Positions 34,238 through 44,208 are shown, numbered from the stretch's first letter. The stretch: 64,000 nucleotides of DNA from Qipengyuania sp. YIM B01966 (GCF_016461955.1 NZ_JADMNM010000002.1:186001-250000), one strand, 5' to 3'. Program-made: numbers and translations. The notes: generated by a model not told the origin, from the letters alone.

Positions 34238-35044
34238 GTGAGCGCCGAGAGCCATCCTACCCCGCTGGGCGACCAGTTGCGCGGCGCGTTCGATTGGTGG
34301 CGCGAGGCCGGGGTCGATTACGCCTTCGCTGACGAAGCGCGTAGCTGGCTTGACCGGAAACCTGCCAGCGATACGTCCGGCGAGACGACAGCGCCCACCG
34401 GCTGGGAGCCGCGCGAGGCGCCCCCACCCTCCGCACTGGCAAATCGCGCTCCCGCCGCCCCACCGGCCGCCCCGGCGATTGGCGGTCCGCGCGAAAGCTG
34501 GCCGGACGATCTCGCCGCATTCGCCGGTTGGTGGCAGGCGGAGCCAAGCCTCTCGCCGTCCATTGGCAACCTGCGTGCCGTCCCAACCGGGCCAGCACAG
34601 GCGGAACTGATGGTGCTGATGGCAGAGCCCGTCGCGGCGGGCGAGTTGCTCCCCGAACCCTCGCCAGAGGGTCGGCTAGTCGCCGCCATGCTGAAGGCGA
34701 TGGGGATCCCCGCCAACCGGGTCTATACGGCGTCGGCCTTGCCCGCGCCGCTGGTCGGGGCGGATTGGATGGAGCTTGGGCAAAGCGGGCTGGCGGCGCT
34801 GACCGCCCACCATGTCGCGCTGGTGCAGCCGCGGCGGCTGATCGCCTTTGGCAGTAACCTCTGGCCGCTTCTATGGCACGAACCGGCGCAAGCCGGTCCA
34901 AATTTACGTATTTTCAACCATGAATCCGGCACGGTTCCGGTCTTGGCCGCGCCCGCGCTGGAACGGCTGGTGCGGCGGCCGGCGGATCGGCGGCGATTAT
35001 GGCAGGATTGGCTCGAATGGACGGCAGGGGATGGTTCAGCATAG
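34238..35044 (+). CDS. Uracil-DNA glycosylase-like protein, apparently degenerate
   Basis: A 268-aa protein. The C-terminal half follows the layout of family 4/5 uracil-DNA glycosylases (ELMVLMAEPVAAGELLPEPSPEGRLVAAMLKAMGIP, then VYTASALPAP, LVQPRRLIAFGSNLW and a terminal WQDWLEW), but the catalytic signatures are not conserved. The usual GEAPG motif reads MAEPV, the VYITN-type motif reads VYTAS, and the HPS-type motif is absent. No Fe-S cysteines are present. The N-terminal 110 residues are Pro/Ala-rich with a WWREAGVDYAFADE helix. It is therefore probably inactive as a classical glycosylase. GTG start. It overlaps the transglycosylase gene by 28 bases. Confidence 0.65.
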   Translation: MSAESHPTPLGDQLRGAFDWWREAGVDYAFADEARSWLDRKPASDTSGETTAPTGWEPREAPPPSALANRAPAAPPAAPAIGGPRESWPDDLAAFAGWWQAEPSLSPSIGNLRAVPTGPAQAELMVLMAEPVAAGELLPEPSPEGRLVAAMLKAMGIPANRVYTASALPAPLVGADWMELGQSGLAALTAHHVALVQPRRLIAFGSNLWPLLWHEPAQAGPNLRIFNHESGTVPVLAAPALERLVRRPADRRRLWQDWLEWTAGDGSA

Positions 35045-36792
35045 GGCGCAGCGCCGGGATGCTCGCCGGCGCGCTGGTGATGGCGGTTGCCCTACCCGCG
35101 CCTGCGACCGCCAATAGCAGCGCCGAATATTTCCGCGCCCGCGCCACTAGCAGCCAGGTGCCGACGCTGCTTTCGGCTGCGGACCGGGATTATTATTCCG
35201 AACTGTTCCGCGCCATCGACCGCAGCGACTGGTCGCGGGTGGGGGCGATGTTGGCGCAGCGGGGCGATGGGCCGCTGCACCAGGTTGCGCGAGCAGAATA
35301 TTATCTTGCCAGCGGCAGCCCGCGGGTTGAGGCGCCCGCGATCGAAGCTTGGCTCGCCGGGGGCAGGGAATTGCCGCAGGCGAATGCGCTGGTCACGCTG
35401 GGCCAGCGGCGCGGGCTGAGCGTCAGCCCGGCGCTGCCGGCCGAACAGAGCTTCGTGCGGCAGGGCAGCATCACCAAGCGGACAATGCCGCGCGCCGTGG
35501 CAGACGGGACCATGCCGGCGACCGTCTCGACGGCGATTCTCGACCGGATCAAGAATGACGATCCCGATGGTGCGCGCCTGCTGCTCGACGGGGTCGATGC
35601 CGGGCTCAGCCCTGCCGCGCGGGCCGAATGGCGCCAGCGCGTGGCGTGGAGCTATTACATCGAGAACAACGACCCCGCGGCGCTCGCCATGGCGCAGACT
35701 GCGCGCAGTGGCAGCGGGGCATGGGTTGCCGAAGGCGACTGGGTGGCCGGTCTTGCCGCATGGCGGCTGGGCGATTGCGCGCAGGCCGCCGAGGGCTTCG
35801 AGCGGGCCGCCCGCGCGGCCGAGAACCCCGAACTGGGCGCTGCCGCCTATTACTGGGCCAGCCGGGCGCAGATCCGCTGCCGGGCCCCTGAAAAGGCCGC
35901 CGAATTGCTGCGCGGCGCGGCGCGGCAGGACGAAACGCTCTACGGCATGATCGCGCGCGAGGCGCTGGGGCAGCAATTACCCCGCGAGCACGCCGAGGCC
36001 GATTTCACCCTGGCCGATTGGCAGCATCTTCGCGATGCAAGCAATGTCCGCACCGCCGTCGCGCTGGTCGAGATCGGCCAGGATGCCCGCGCCGACGATG
36101 TCCTGCGCCACCAGGCGCGGATCGGTGACCCGCGCGACTTCCGCCATCTTTCCCGCCTCGCCCGCGAGTTAGGGATGCCGGGCACGCAAATGTGGATGGC
36201 TCAGAACAGGCCGCGGGGCGCGGATGCGGAACCGGCGCTGCATTATCCTGTGGCGCGGTGGGCGCCGGTCGATGGCTGGACGGTCGATCCCGCGCTGGCG
36301 TACGCGCACACCTTGCAGGAATCGAACTTCCGCGCGGCGGCGGTCAGCGGCACCGGCGCGCGCGGGCTGATGCAGATCATGCCTGCGGCCGCGCGCGACC
36401 ATGCGGCGAGCCTCGGCGTCGCTGGCTCGCCCGCTGAGCTCAATCGTCCGGAAATCAATCTCAGCTTCGGCCAGCGGCACTTGCGGATGCTGCGCGACAA
36501 TCGCGCGACCGGCGGGCTGCTGCCCAAGATCATGGCAGCGTATAATGCGGGCCTTACTCCGGTGAGCCGCTGGAACAGCGAAGTCCGCGACCAGGGCGAT
36601 CCGCTGCTCTACATGGAGAGCATCCCTTATTGGGAAACGCGGGGTTACGTCGCGATCGTGCTCCGCAATTACTGGATGTACGAGCGACAGGCCGGCGCCG
36701 CCTCGCCCAGCCGCGCCGCGCTGGCGCAGGGTTTGTGGCCTACTTTCCCTGATCAGAGCGGCGGTAATGGTGTGCGGGTGAGCGCCCGCTGA
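35017..36792 (+). CDS. Soluble lytic murein transglycosylase (Slt70-like)
   Basis: Periplasmic peptidoglycan-cleaving enzyme of 591 aa. It has a signal peptide (hydrophobic core LAGALVMAVALPAPATA), a long alpha-superhelical region of TPR-like repeats (about 60-390), and a C-terminal SLT domain. The catalytic Glu is E435 in LQESNFRAAAVSGTGARG, followed by LMQIMPAAA and MAAYNAGLTPVSRW. ATG 35017 has AGGA 9 bases upstream and lies inside the 3' end of the preceding gene. It makes 1,6-anhydromuropeptides during wall turnover. Confidence 0.95.
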   Translation: MDGRGWFSIGRSAGMLAGALVMAVALPAPATANSSAEYFRARATSSQVPTLLSAADRDYYSELFRAIDRSDWSRVGAMLAQRGDGPLHQVARAEYYLASGSPRVEAPAIEAWLAGGRELPQANALVTLGQRRGLSVSPALPAEQSFVRQGSITKRTMPRAVADGTMPATVSTAILDRIKNDDPDGARLLLDGVDAGLSPAARAEWRQRVAWSYYIENNDPAALAMAQTARSGSGAWVAEGDWVAGLAAWRLGDCAQAAEGFERAARAAENPELGAAAYYWASRAQIRCRAPEKAAELLRGAARQDETLYGMIAREALGQQLPREHAEADFTLADWQHLRDASNVRTAVALVEIGQDARADDVLRHQARIGDPRDFRHLSRLARELGMPGTQMWMAQNRPRGADAEPALHYPVARWAPVDGWTVDPALAYAHTLQESNFRAAAVSGTGARGLMQIMPAAARDHAASLGVAGSPAELNRPEINLSFGQRHLRMLRDNRATGGLLPKIMAAYNAGLTPVSRWNSEVRDQGDPLLYMESIPYWETRGYVAIVLRNYWMYERQAGAASPSRAALAQGLWPTFPDQSGGNGVRVSAR

Positions 36793-36813
36793 GGGGGCTG
36801 GAAAGCGTTCTTT

Positions 36814-36828
36814 GTTCCGGCTATGTTC
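36814..36828. promoter_or_regulatory. Alphaproteobacterial-type LexA box (GTTC-N7-GTTC)
   Basis: GTTCCGGCTATGTTC matches exactly the direct-repeat SOS operator known from Rhodobacter and other alphaproteobacteria (GTTC-N7-GTTC). It ends 5 bases before the ATG of the radical SAM gene, so bound LexA would block initiation. A third GTTC occurs at 36807-36810. It could be chance (8 fixed bases), but the intergenic position favours a real site. Confidence 0.6.
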
Positions 36829-36833
36829 CAGCT

Positions 36834-37925
36834 ATGGAACCAAGCCGGCACGAACGGATCAAGGGACGCGGGGCGCAGGGTAACCTCGTACCCGGCCGGT
36901 TCGGCCTCGCTTCCCGCAAGTTGGACGGCGACTGGCGCGACCATGTTGCGTTCCTGGACGGAACTCCCACGCCCCCTGTTCGCACGACGGTGACCGAAGA
37001 GCATCCCAAGACGATCCTCACCTTCAACCATTCGCCCGATGTGCCGTTTGACCGATCGGTCAACGCCTATCGCGGCTGCGAACATGGCTGCATCTATTGC
37101 TTCGCGCGGCCGACGCACGCTTTTCACGATCTGTCGCCGGGGCTGGATTTCGAAACGCGGCTGTTTGCCAAGCCGGATGCGGCAGCGCTACTTCGCAAGA
37201 CCTTTGCCAAGGCCGGCTATCGCCCCAGGCCGCTGGCCATGGGGACGAATACCGATCCCTATCAGCCGATCGAAGCGCGCTACCGGATCACGCGGGCGGT
37301 GCTAGAGGTCTGTCTCGAAGCGAGTCACCCGCTGACCATCACCACCAAATCCGACCGGGTGCTCGACGATCTCGACCTGCTGACCGACCTCGCACGGCTG
37401 AAGCTGGTCGCGGTGTCCATATCGGTCACCAGCCTCGATCCCAAGCTGTCCGGCAAGCTGGAACCGCGCGCCGCATCGCCGGCCAAGCGGCTGGCTGCGC
37501 TGGGCGCGCTGGCGGCGGCCGGCATCCCGGTGCATTGTTCGGTGTCCCCGGTCATCCCGGCGATCACCGACGAGTTCATGGAAGCCATCGTCGCCGAGGC
37601 CGGCCAGCGCGGTGTGCGCTCGGCCGGATGGATCCCGCTGCGTCTGCCGCACGAGGTCGCTCCCTTATTCCGCGAATGGCTGGCGGTGCACTTCCCCGAG
37701 CGCGGCAACAAGGTGATGAATATTGTCCGTTCAATTCGTGGCGGGCGTGACAACGACCCTGGTTTCTTCACGCGGATGAAGCCGCAAGGCGTGTGGGCCG
37801 ATCTGTTCAACGCGCGCTTCCGCCTCGCCTGCCGGCGCGCGGGGATCGATCGCGGCGAGCGGATGGTGCTCGATTGCGCGCAGTTCGTCGCCCCCGACCT
37901 GACCGGTCAGCTGCGGCTGCTCTGA
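36834..37925 (+). CDS. PA0069/Rv2578c-type radical SAM protein
   Basis: Radical SAM protein of 363 aa. The 4Fe-4S motif is CEHGCIYC (C82, C86, C89) within NAYRGCEHGCIYCFARPTH, typical of the SplB-related PA0069 family, followed by GTNTDPYQPIE and TITTKSDRVLDDLDLL. Function is not established; SplB itself repairs spore photoproduct in DNA. A LexA-type box directly in front fits a DNA-damage role but does not prove it. No ribosome-binding site is seen before ATG 36834. The 3' end overlaps the convergent GNAT gene by 19 bases. Confidence 0.9.
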   Translation: MEPSRHERIKGRGAQGNLVPGRFGLASRKLDGDWRDHVAFLDGTPTPPVRTTVTEEHPKTILTFNHSPDVPFDRSVNAYRGCEHGCIYCFARPTHAFHDLSPGLDFETRLFAKPDAAALLRKTFAKAGYRPRPLAMGTNTDPYQPIEARYRITRAVLEVCLEASHPLTITTKSDRVLDDLDLLTDLARLKLVAVSISVTSLDPKLSGKLEPRAASPAKRLAALGALAAAGIPVHCSVSPVIPAITDEFMEAIVAEAGQRGVRSAGWIPLRLPHEVAPLFREWLAVHFPERGNKVMNIVRSIRGGRDNDPGFFTRMKPQGVWADLFNARFRLACRRAGIDRGERMVLDCAQFVAPDLTGQLRLL

Positions 37926-38413
37926 TCGAGGCTGCGTTGCATGTAGAGCGTGTCGAGCAGCCGACCGAATTTGTAGCCGACATGGCGAATGCGGCCCACC
38001 TCGACAAAACCCAGTTTGGCGTGGAGCGCGGCGCTCGCCGGTTCGGCGCCGCCGATCACTGCGATCATCTGCCTGAAGCCTGCAGCTTTGGCAGCCGTCA
38101 CCAAAGCGCGCAGCAATTGCGTGCCGACCCCGCGCCCCTCCTCGCCGGGCCGGACATAGATGCTGTTTTCGCAAGCATAGACGTAAGCCGGGCGGTCCCG
38201 GAATTGCGCGGCATAGGCATAGCCGACACAAGCGGCACCGCGCTCGGCGACGAGAAACGGCCAATCCTTGGCGGTGAGCAGCGCAAGCCGCTCGTGCCAG
38301 TGGGCTTCGTCCGGCGGGTCCACATCGAAGGTGGCGGTCGAACGGAGGACATGATGGGCGTAGATCGCGGCAATCGCGGCGATGTCGCCGGACTGAGCGG
38401 GTCGGACGATCAT
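37907..38413 (-). CDS. GNAT N-acetyltransferase (phosphinothricin acetyltransferase-like)
   Basis: A 168-aa GNAT enzyme. The N-terminus MIVRPAQSGDIAAIAAIYAHHV and TATFDVDPPDEAHWHERL, and the acetyl-CoA loop VRPGEEGRGVGTQLLRAL, match the Pat/Bar-like amino-acid N-acetyltransferases, many of which acetylate methionine sulfone or sulfoximine analogues. ATG 38413 overlaps the pseudouridine synthase stop (ATGA). Confidence 0.9.
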   Translation of the reverse strand: MIVRPAQSGDIAAIAAIYAHHVLRSTATFDVDPPDEAHWHERLALLTAKDWPFLVAERGAACVGYAYAAQFRDRPAYVYACENSIYVRPGEEGRGVGTQLLRALVTAAKAAGFRQMIAVIGGAEPASAALHAKLGFVEVGRIRHVGYKFGRLLDTLYMQRSLDQSSRS

Positions 38414-38958
38414 GCGCTGACCTCGCGCCATGCGCCCGGCGCGAGCCCGTCCAGCGTCCACGGCCCGATCTGCCAGCGGATCAGCCGCAAGGTTGGATGC
38501 CCGACCGCCGCCGTCATCCGCCGCACCTGCCGGTTGCGCCCTTCGGTCAGGGTTAGCGCGATCCAGCTATCGGGGACCGACTGGCGCACGCGGATCGGCG
38601 GATCGCGCGGCCAAACTGTGGGCGGATCGAGCGTCTCGACCCGTGCCGGCCGGGTCACGCCATCCTTCAACATTACACCGCGCCGCAGCATCTCAAGCGC
38701 GGCTGCGTCGGGCACCCCTTCGACCTGCGCCCAATAGGTCTTGGGCAGCTTGTGCCGCGGCTCGGCAATCCGCGCCTGCAGCCGGCCATCATCGGTCAGC
38801 AGCAGCAGCCCTTCGCTATCCTTGTCGAGCCGGCCGGCCGGATAGACACCGGGCACCGACAGGAGGTGCGCCAGCGTATCGCGTGCGCCGTCGCCCTTGC
38901 CGCCGGAAAATTGCGAGAGGACGCCGAACGGCTTGTTGAGTGCGATCAGCCGGGTCAC
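38410..38958 (-). CDS. RsuA/RluE-family rRNA pseudouridine synthase
   Basis: A 182-aa pseudouridine synthase lacking an S4 domain, like RluE. The catalytic Asp lies in AGRLDKDSEGLLLLTDDG; LNKPFGVLSQF is motif I and EGRNRQVRRM is the conserved C-terminal RNA-binding motif. It most likely modifies one 23S rRNA uridine. GTG 38958 overlaps the acyl-CoA ligase stop (GTGA). Confidence 0.92.
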   Translation of the reverse strand: MTRLIALNKPFGVLSQFSGGKGDGARDTLAHLLSVPGVYPAGRLDKDSEGLLLLTDDGRLQARIAEPRHKLPKTYWAQVEGVPDAAALEMLRRGVMLKDGVTRPARVETLDPPTVWPRDPPIRVRQSVPDSWIALTLTEGRNRQVRRMTAAVGHPTLRLIRWQIGPWTLDGLAPGAWREVSA

Positions 38959-40541
38959 GTCTCCAGCACGTAGTCCGAGAACCGCTCGCGCAGATCCTTC
39001 TTGCTGATCTTGCCGGTGGCGGTGTGGGGGATGTCGTCCACGAATTCGACCGCGTCAGGCAACCACCACTTGGCGACCTTGTCGGCCAGATAGTCGCGCA
39101 GATCGCCGCTGCTCAGCGCGCTCCCTTCCTTGCGGACCACGAACAGGACGGGCCGCTCGTCCCATTTGGGATGCGGCATACCGATGGCCGCCGCCTCGGC
39201 CACATCGGGATGACCCACCGCGGCGTTTTCCAGCTCGACCGAGCTGATCCATTCGCCGCCCGACTTGATCACGTCCTTGGTCCGGTCGGTCAGCTGCAGC
39301 GTTCCGTCGGGATGGATGATGCCGACATCGCCGGTATCGAACCAGCCATCGGGCGTGGTCGCGTCCTCCTCCGCCTTGAAATAACGCTTGATCACCCACG
39401 GCCCCCGGACTTGCAATGCGCCCGCGGTCTCGCCGTCGCGCGGGACGACCTTGGTCGGATCGTCGAGGTCGACGCAGCGCAATTCGACGCCGAAGGGCGG
39501 GCGGCCCTGCAACTGCTTGATCGAAATCTGCCGGTCGAAATCGAGCTCGTCCCAATCGGGCGTCTTGGCGCCGGTGGTGCCGATCGGGCTGGTTTCCGTC
39601 ATCCCCCAGGCATGGGCGACATCGACGCCTGATTTGGCCAGCCGCTCGATCATGAAACGCGGAGCGGCCGATCCGCCGATGATCGCGGTCTTCAAATGCG
39701 GCAGCGTCTCGCCCGTCTGGTCCATGTGCTGGAACATGCTGAGCCACACGGTCGGCACGCCTGCCGAATGAGTGACCTTTTCACGGTTCATCAGTTCGCA
39801 CAGCACCGCCGGGTCGTTGACCGCGGAATAGACGAATTTGATCCCCGCCGCCGCGCCGCCCCACGGCAGGCCCCAGCTGGCGGCGTGGAACATCGGCACC
39901 ACCGGCAGCATCACCGCGCGCGGATCGGCGTTGAAGATCGCCGGCTGCAGCGAGACCAGCGCATGCAGCATCGTCGAACGGTGTTCGTACAGCACGCCCT
40001 TGGGATTGCCCGTCGTCCCGCTGGTGTAGCACAGCATACACGGGTCACGCTCGTCACCCTGCGCCCATTCGGTATGGCCGTCCTCAGCCCCGATCCACGC
40101 CTCGAATTCGCCATTGTCGTAGCAGATGTAATGCTCGATCGTGGTCCAGCGCGGCTTCATCTTTTCGACCAGCGGGGCAAAGGCTGCATCATACAGCAGC
40201 ACGCGGTCTTCGGCATGATTGGCGATATATTCGAGCTGTTCTTCGAACAGGCGCGGGTTGATCGTGTGAAGGATGCCGCCCACGCCCACCGCACCGTACC
40301 AGCTGACCAGATGCCGTGAATGGTTCATCGCCAGCGTAGCAACGCGGTCGCCCTTGTCCACGCCCAGGCGGCGCAGCGCCTGCACCATCTTCAGCGCATC
40401 GCGGCGGATACCGGCCCAGTCGGTGCGCGTTTCACTGCCATCGGCCCAACGCGTGACGATCTCGCGCATGCCGTTCTCGCGCGCGGCGTGGTCGATCAGA
40501 TGGGTTACCCGTAAGTCCCAGTCCTGCATGGCGCCAAGCAT
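38955..40541 (-). CDS. Medium/long-chain acyl-CoA synthetase (AMP-forming)
   Basis: ANL-superfamily ligase of 528 aa of the AlkK/FadD35-like group. The ATP P-loop is [17 protein letters not shown], the A5 motif is [11 protein letters not shown], the adenylate Asp is in [15 protein letters not shown], the hinge is [16 protein letters not shown], and the catalytic Lys is in [12 protein letters not shown]. It activates a free fatty acid for degradation or synthesis; chain length cannot be read from the sequence. It is separated from dnaE by 48 bases. Confidence 0.93.
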   Translation of the reverse strand: MLGAMQDWDLRVTHLIDHAARENGMREIVTRWADGSETRTDWAGIRRDALKMVQALRRLGVDKGDRVATLAMNHSRHLVSWYGAVGVGGILHTINPRLFEEQLEYIANHAEDRVLLYDAAFAPLVEKMKPRWTTIEHYICYDNGEFEAWIGAEDGHTEWAQGDERDPCMLCYTSGTTGNPKGVLYEHRSTMLHALVSLQPAIFNADPRAVMLPVVPMFHAASWGLPWGGAAAGIKFVYSAVNDPAVLCELMNREKVTHSAGVPTVWLSMFQHMDQTGETLPHLKTAIIGGSAAPRFMIERLAKSGVDVAHAWGMTETSPIGTTGAKTPDWDELDFDRQISIKQLQGRPPFGVELRCVDLDDPTKVVPRDGETAGALQVRGPWVIKRYFKAEEDATTPDGWFDTGDVGIIHPDGTLQLTDRTKDVIKSGGEWISSVELENAAVGHPDVAEAAAIGMPHPKWDERPVLFVVRKEGSALSSGDLRDYLADKVAKWWLPDAVEFVDDIPHTATGKISKKDLRERFSDYVLET

Positions 40542-40589
40542 GGTCTCTCCTCGTTCGCCGGTGTTATTTATCCGGTCGTGCTGTGCGGC

Positions 40590-43500
40590 TCAGGCAACGA
40601 GGCGCAGATGCCCCGGCCCGCGCCGCGCGGTCAGCTGTACATTGGCAAGCCCCGACACGCTTGCCAAGCGTTCCGCGAGCTCGCCATCGAGCGCGAAGGA
40701 CCGGCCCAGCCGCATCAGCGGATGCTCGTCTCCCGGCACCATCAGCCGGACGACCACCTCGCCATAGCCCTCGGGGCCGGGCAGCAGCGCCTCCCTCAGC
40801 TCGTCCAAAGCGGCGGCATCGTGCAGATCGACCGTCATCACCATGCGCGATCCGCTGCGCACGTCGGCTAGCGGACGGGCGCCGCGCACGGTGATCCTCG
40901 GCGGCTCATCAGGGCTCGGGCTGTCGAGCTCGACATTGAGTAGCACGCAGGTGCCATCGGCGGCCCACCGCTGGAACTGGTCCACCAGCGCCTCTTCGAA
41001 ACAGGCCGCGCTGAATTGCCCGGAGCTGTCGGAGAAATCCGCGCGGACGAATTCGCCGCCCTTGCGGGTGCGGCCCTTCTTCACGTCTTCGACCAAGGCG
41101 GCCATCACCGCTGTGGCTCGGCCGCCCGCCGGGGCGCCGGCTTCCATCAGCGAGGCGAACGAGCGCGCGCCATTGGCCGAGGCGATCGCGCGGAAGCTTT
41201 CGACGGGGTGAGCCGAAAAATAGAAGCCGAACGTCTCGCGTTCCTTCGCCATGCGTTCGGCGCGGCTCCACTCCTCCGCCTCGGCGAGGCGGAGCGCTGG
41301 GGCTTCGTTGTCCTCGCCGCCGAACAGGCCGTGCTGGCCGCTGGTCCGCTCGCGCTCGGCGGCGTCCGCCACCGCCATCAGCAATTCGGCCGACGCGAAT
41401 ACGCGCGCGCGGTTCGGCTCGATCGAATCCATCGCGCCTGCGGCAGCCAGCGCCTCAAGCTGGCGGCGGTTCATCGAACCGGGTGGCAGGCGCTCGAACA
41501 GGGATTGCAGCGTTTCGAACCAGCCCCGCGCCTCACGCTCGGCGCAGATCGCGTCCATCGCCTTCTCACCGACATTGCGCAGGCCCGCCAACGCATAGCG
41601 CACGGCATAGCCATCGTCGGTCCGCTCGACCGAGAACTCCGCGCCGCTGCGGTTGATATCGGGCGGGGCAATCTCGATCCCGCTGCGCCGCGCATCGTCG
41701 ACGAACACCGCCAGCTTTTCCGATTGGTGCATATCGAAACACATCGAGGCGGCGTAGAATTCGTGCGGATAATGCGTCTTGAGCCACGCGGTCTGATAGG
41801 CGAGGAGCGCGTAGGCGGCGGCGTGGCTCTTGTTGAAGCCATAACCGGCGAATTTGTCGATCAAATCGAACAGCTCGTTGGCCTGCCGGGCATCGATCTG
41901 CGACACCTCGCGGCAACCATCGACGAAGCGCTGGCGCTGCGCGTCCATTTCCGCCTGGACCTTCTTGCCCATCGCGCGGCGCAGCAGATCGGCATCGCCC
42001 AGCGAATAGCCGGCGAGGATCTGCGCCGCCTGCATCACCTGTTCCTGATAGACGAAGATGCCGTAGGTTTCCGCGAGGATGCCTTCGAGCTTGGGGTGCG
42101 GATAGGCGATTTCGGCCTCGCCGTTCTTGCGCTTGCCGAACAGCGGGATGTTGTCCATCGGGCCGGGGCGATAGAGCGAAACGAGAGCGATGATGTCGCC
42201 GAAATTGGTCGGCTTCACCGCCGCCAGCGTTCGCCGCATCCCTTCGGATTCGAGTTGGAACACGCCCACCGTGTCCCCCCGCTTGAGGAGGTCGAACACC
42301 CGCGCATCATCCAGCGCCAGCCCCGCCAGATCGATGGTGATGCCGCGCCCGGCCAGCAGATCCACCGCCTTCTTCAGCACCGACAGCGTCTTCAGACCGA
42401 GAAAGTCGAACTTGACCAGCCCCGAGCTTTCGACATGCTTCATGTCGAACTGCGTCACCGGCATGTCCGAGCGCGGATCGCGGTAGAGCGGGACGAGTTG
42501 CGCCAGCGGCCGGTCGCCGATCACCACGCCGGCCGCATGGGTCGAGGCGTTGCGCGGGAACCCCTCGAGCTGCATGGCGAGATCGACCAGCCGCTTCACA
42601 TCGTCGTCATTGTCGTATTCGCGGCGGAAATCGGCGGCCCCGTTCAGCGTGCGCGGCAGCGTCCACGGGTCGGTCGGATGGTTGGGCACCATCTTGCACA
42701 GCCGGTCCACCTGGCCATAGCTCATCTGCAGGATGCGCCCGGTATCGCGTAGCACCGCGCGGGCCTTGAGCTTGCCGAAAGTGATGATCTGGGCGACGTG
42801 ATCGTGGCCGTATTTGGCCTGGACATAGCGGATCACCTCGCCCCGCCGCGTTTCGCAGAAATCGATGTCGAAGTCGGGCATCGACACGCGTTCGGGGTTG
42901 AGGAAGCGTTCGAACAGCAGCCCCAGCCGGATCGGATCAAGATCGGTGATTGTCAGCGCCCAGGCGACCAGGCTGCCCGCGCCCGAGCCACGACCCGGGC
43001 CCACGGGGATATCCTGCTCCTTGGCCCATTTGATGAAATCGGCAACGATCAGGAAATAGCCGGGAAAGCCCATCCCCGTGATGACGTCGATCTCGAAGTC
43101 GAGCCGTTGCTTATATTCCACCACCTCGTCGCGGATGCCGGCGGCGGTCAGCACCGGCCAGTCGCCCTCGCCCGAGCCCTGGAGCAGCGCGGCCAGTTCC
43201 CCATGCGTTTCGGCCGGATAATAGGGCATCAGCCGGGCGAGCAGGCCGGCGCGCGAATCCTCGGCCAGCAGGCGCGCCTCGCCGGCCAGATCACCCGCGA
43301 GGCTGGGCAGGATCGGCTTGCGATTGGGCGGCGCGAACGCGCAGCGCTGCGCCACGACCAGCGTGTTCTCCGTCGCTTCGGGAAGGTCGGCGAAGACCTC
43401 CTCCATCATCGGGGCGGATTTGACGAAGCTTTCGGGATCGGAGCGCGGGCGTTCGGCGGCATCGATATGGGTCTGCTCGCGGATGCAGATCATCGCGTCA

Positions 43501-44135
43501 TGCGCGGCGTGAATATGCGGATCGCCGAAATTGGCCGGATTGGTCGCCACCAGCGGCAGATTGCGTGCATAAGCGAGGTCGATCAGCGCCGCTTCGGCCG
43601 CGTCCTCCAGCGCGTGGTTGCGGCGCGCCAGCTCGATATAAAACCGGCCGGGGAACAGGCCCTCCAGCCGCTCGCAGAACGCTTCTGCGGCCTCGTGGCG
43701 CCCTTCGGCTGCCAGCCGGGTCAACGCGCCTTCCGACGCCCCTGACAGGGCAATCAGGCCATCGGTGTGCCCTTCAAGGTCCGACCACTGGACATGGGCG
43801 TCGAGTTCGACCGGCCGGCCCAGATGCGCGCGGCTGACCAGGTGGCAGAGGTTTTCGTACCCCGCCTCGTCCTGTGCATAAAGCGGCAGGTAGTCGAGCC
43901 GCCCGCCCTCGCCCTCGGCAATGCCTAGCAGCGTGCCGATAATCGGCTGCACCCCGGCATCGAAGCACGCCTTGGCGAACATCACCGCGCCATAGAGGCC
44001 ATTGCGATCGCAAATGGCGATCGCCGGAAAGCCGCGTTCCTTGGCCAGCTTGGCAATCGCCTTCGGATCGATCGCCCCTTCGAGCATCGAATAGGACGAC
44101 ATCACCCGAAGCGGGACAAACGGAGCGAAAGGCAT
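40590..44135 (-). CDS. dnaE: DNA polymerase III alpha subunit
   Basis: Replicative polymerase of 1181 aa. The N-terminal PHP domain opens with FVPLRVMSSYSMLEGAI. The palm has GPGRGSGAGSLVAWAL and PDFDIDFCETRRGEVI with the catalytic aspartates. HAAGVVIGDRPL, GFNKSHAAAYALLAYQTAWLK and a C-terminal OB-fold and tail complete it. It is the housekeeping form and not ImuB-linked DnaE2, since no imuA/imuB is adjacent. Start ATG 44135 matches the family N-terminus; a longer reading upstream is not coding-like. Confidence 0.97.
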   Translation of the reverse strand: MPFAPFVPLRVMSSYSMLEGAIDPKAIAKLAKERGFPAIAICDRNGLYGAVMFAKACFDAGVQPIIGTLLGIAEGEGGRLDYLPLYAQDEAGYENLCHLVSRAHLGRPVELDAHVQWSDLEGHTDGLIALSGASEGALTRLAAEGRHEAAEAFCERLEGLFPGRFYIELARRNHALEDAAEAALIDLAYARNLPLVATNPANFGDPHIHAAHDAMICIREQTHIDAAERPRSDPESFVKSAPMMEEVFADLPEATENTLVVAQRCAFAPPNRKPILPSLAGDLAGEARLLAEDSRAGLLARLMPYYPAETHGELAALLQGSGEGDWPVLTAAGIRDEVVEYKQRLDFEIDVITGMGFPGYFLIVADFIKWAKEQDIPVGPGRGSGAGSLVAWALTITDLDPIRLGLLFERFLNPERVSMPDFDIDFCETRRGEVIRYVQAKYGHDHVAQIITFGKLKARAVLRDTGRILQMSYGQVDRLCKMVPNHPTDPWTLPRTLNGAADFRREYDNDDDVKRLVDLAMQLEGFPRNASTHAAGVVIGDRPLAQLVPLYRDPRSDMPVTQFDMKHVESSGLVKFDFLGLKTLSVLKKAVDLLAGRGITIDLAGLALDDARVFDLLKRGDTVGVFQLESEGMRRTLAAVKPTNFGDIIALVSLYRPGPMDNIPLFGKRKNGEAEIAYPHPKLEGILAETYGIFVYQEQVMQAAQILAGYSLGDADLLRRAMGKKVQAEMDAQRQRFVDGCREVSQIDARQANELFDLIDKFAGYGFNKSHAAAYALLAYQTAWLKTHYPHEFYAASMCFDMHQSEKLAVFVDDARRSGIEIAPPDINRSGAEFSVERTDDGYAVRYALAGLRNVGEKAMDAICAEREARGWFETLQSLFERLPPGSMNRRQLEALAAAGAMDSIEPNRARVFASAELLMAVADAAERERTSGQHGLFGGEDNEAPALRLAEAEEWSRAERMAKERETFGFYFSAHPVESFRAIASANGARSFASLMEAGAPAGGRATAVMAALVEDVKKGRTRKGGEFVRADFSDSSGQFSAACFEEALVDQFQRWAADGTCVLLNVELDSPSPDEPPRITVRGARPLADVRSGSRMVMTVDLHDAAALDELREALLPGPEGYGEVVVRLMVPGDEHPLMRLGRSFALDGELAERLASVSGLANVQLTARRGPGHLRLVA

Positions 44136-44208
44136 CAGCCGCTTATGGGTCGGCGGCGCGGATTCGCCAAGCTGGCTGGCGGGTATTTTCCCCGCGCACG
44201 AGCCAGGG

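Noticed and set aside
41016-42752. Long open frame of 578 codons on the strand opposite dnaE
   Set aside because: It is a shadow of the GC-rich dnaE gene; it lacks any recognisable motif, and dnaE is unquestionably the real gene.
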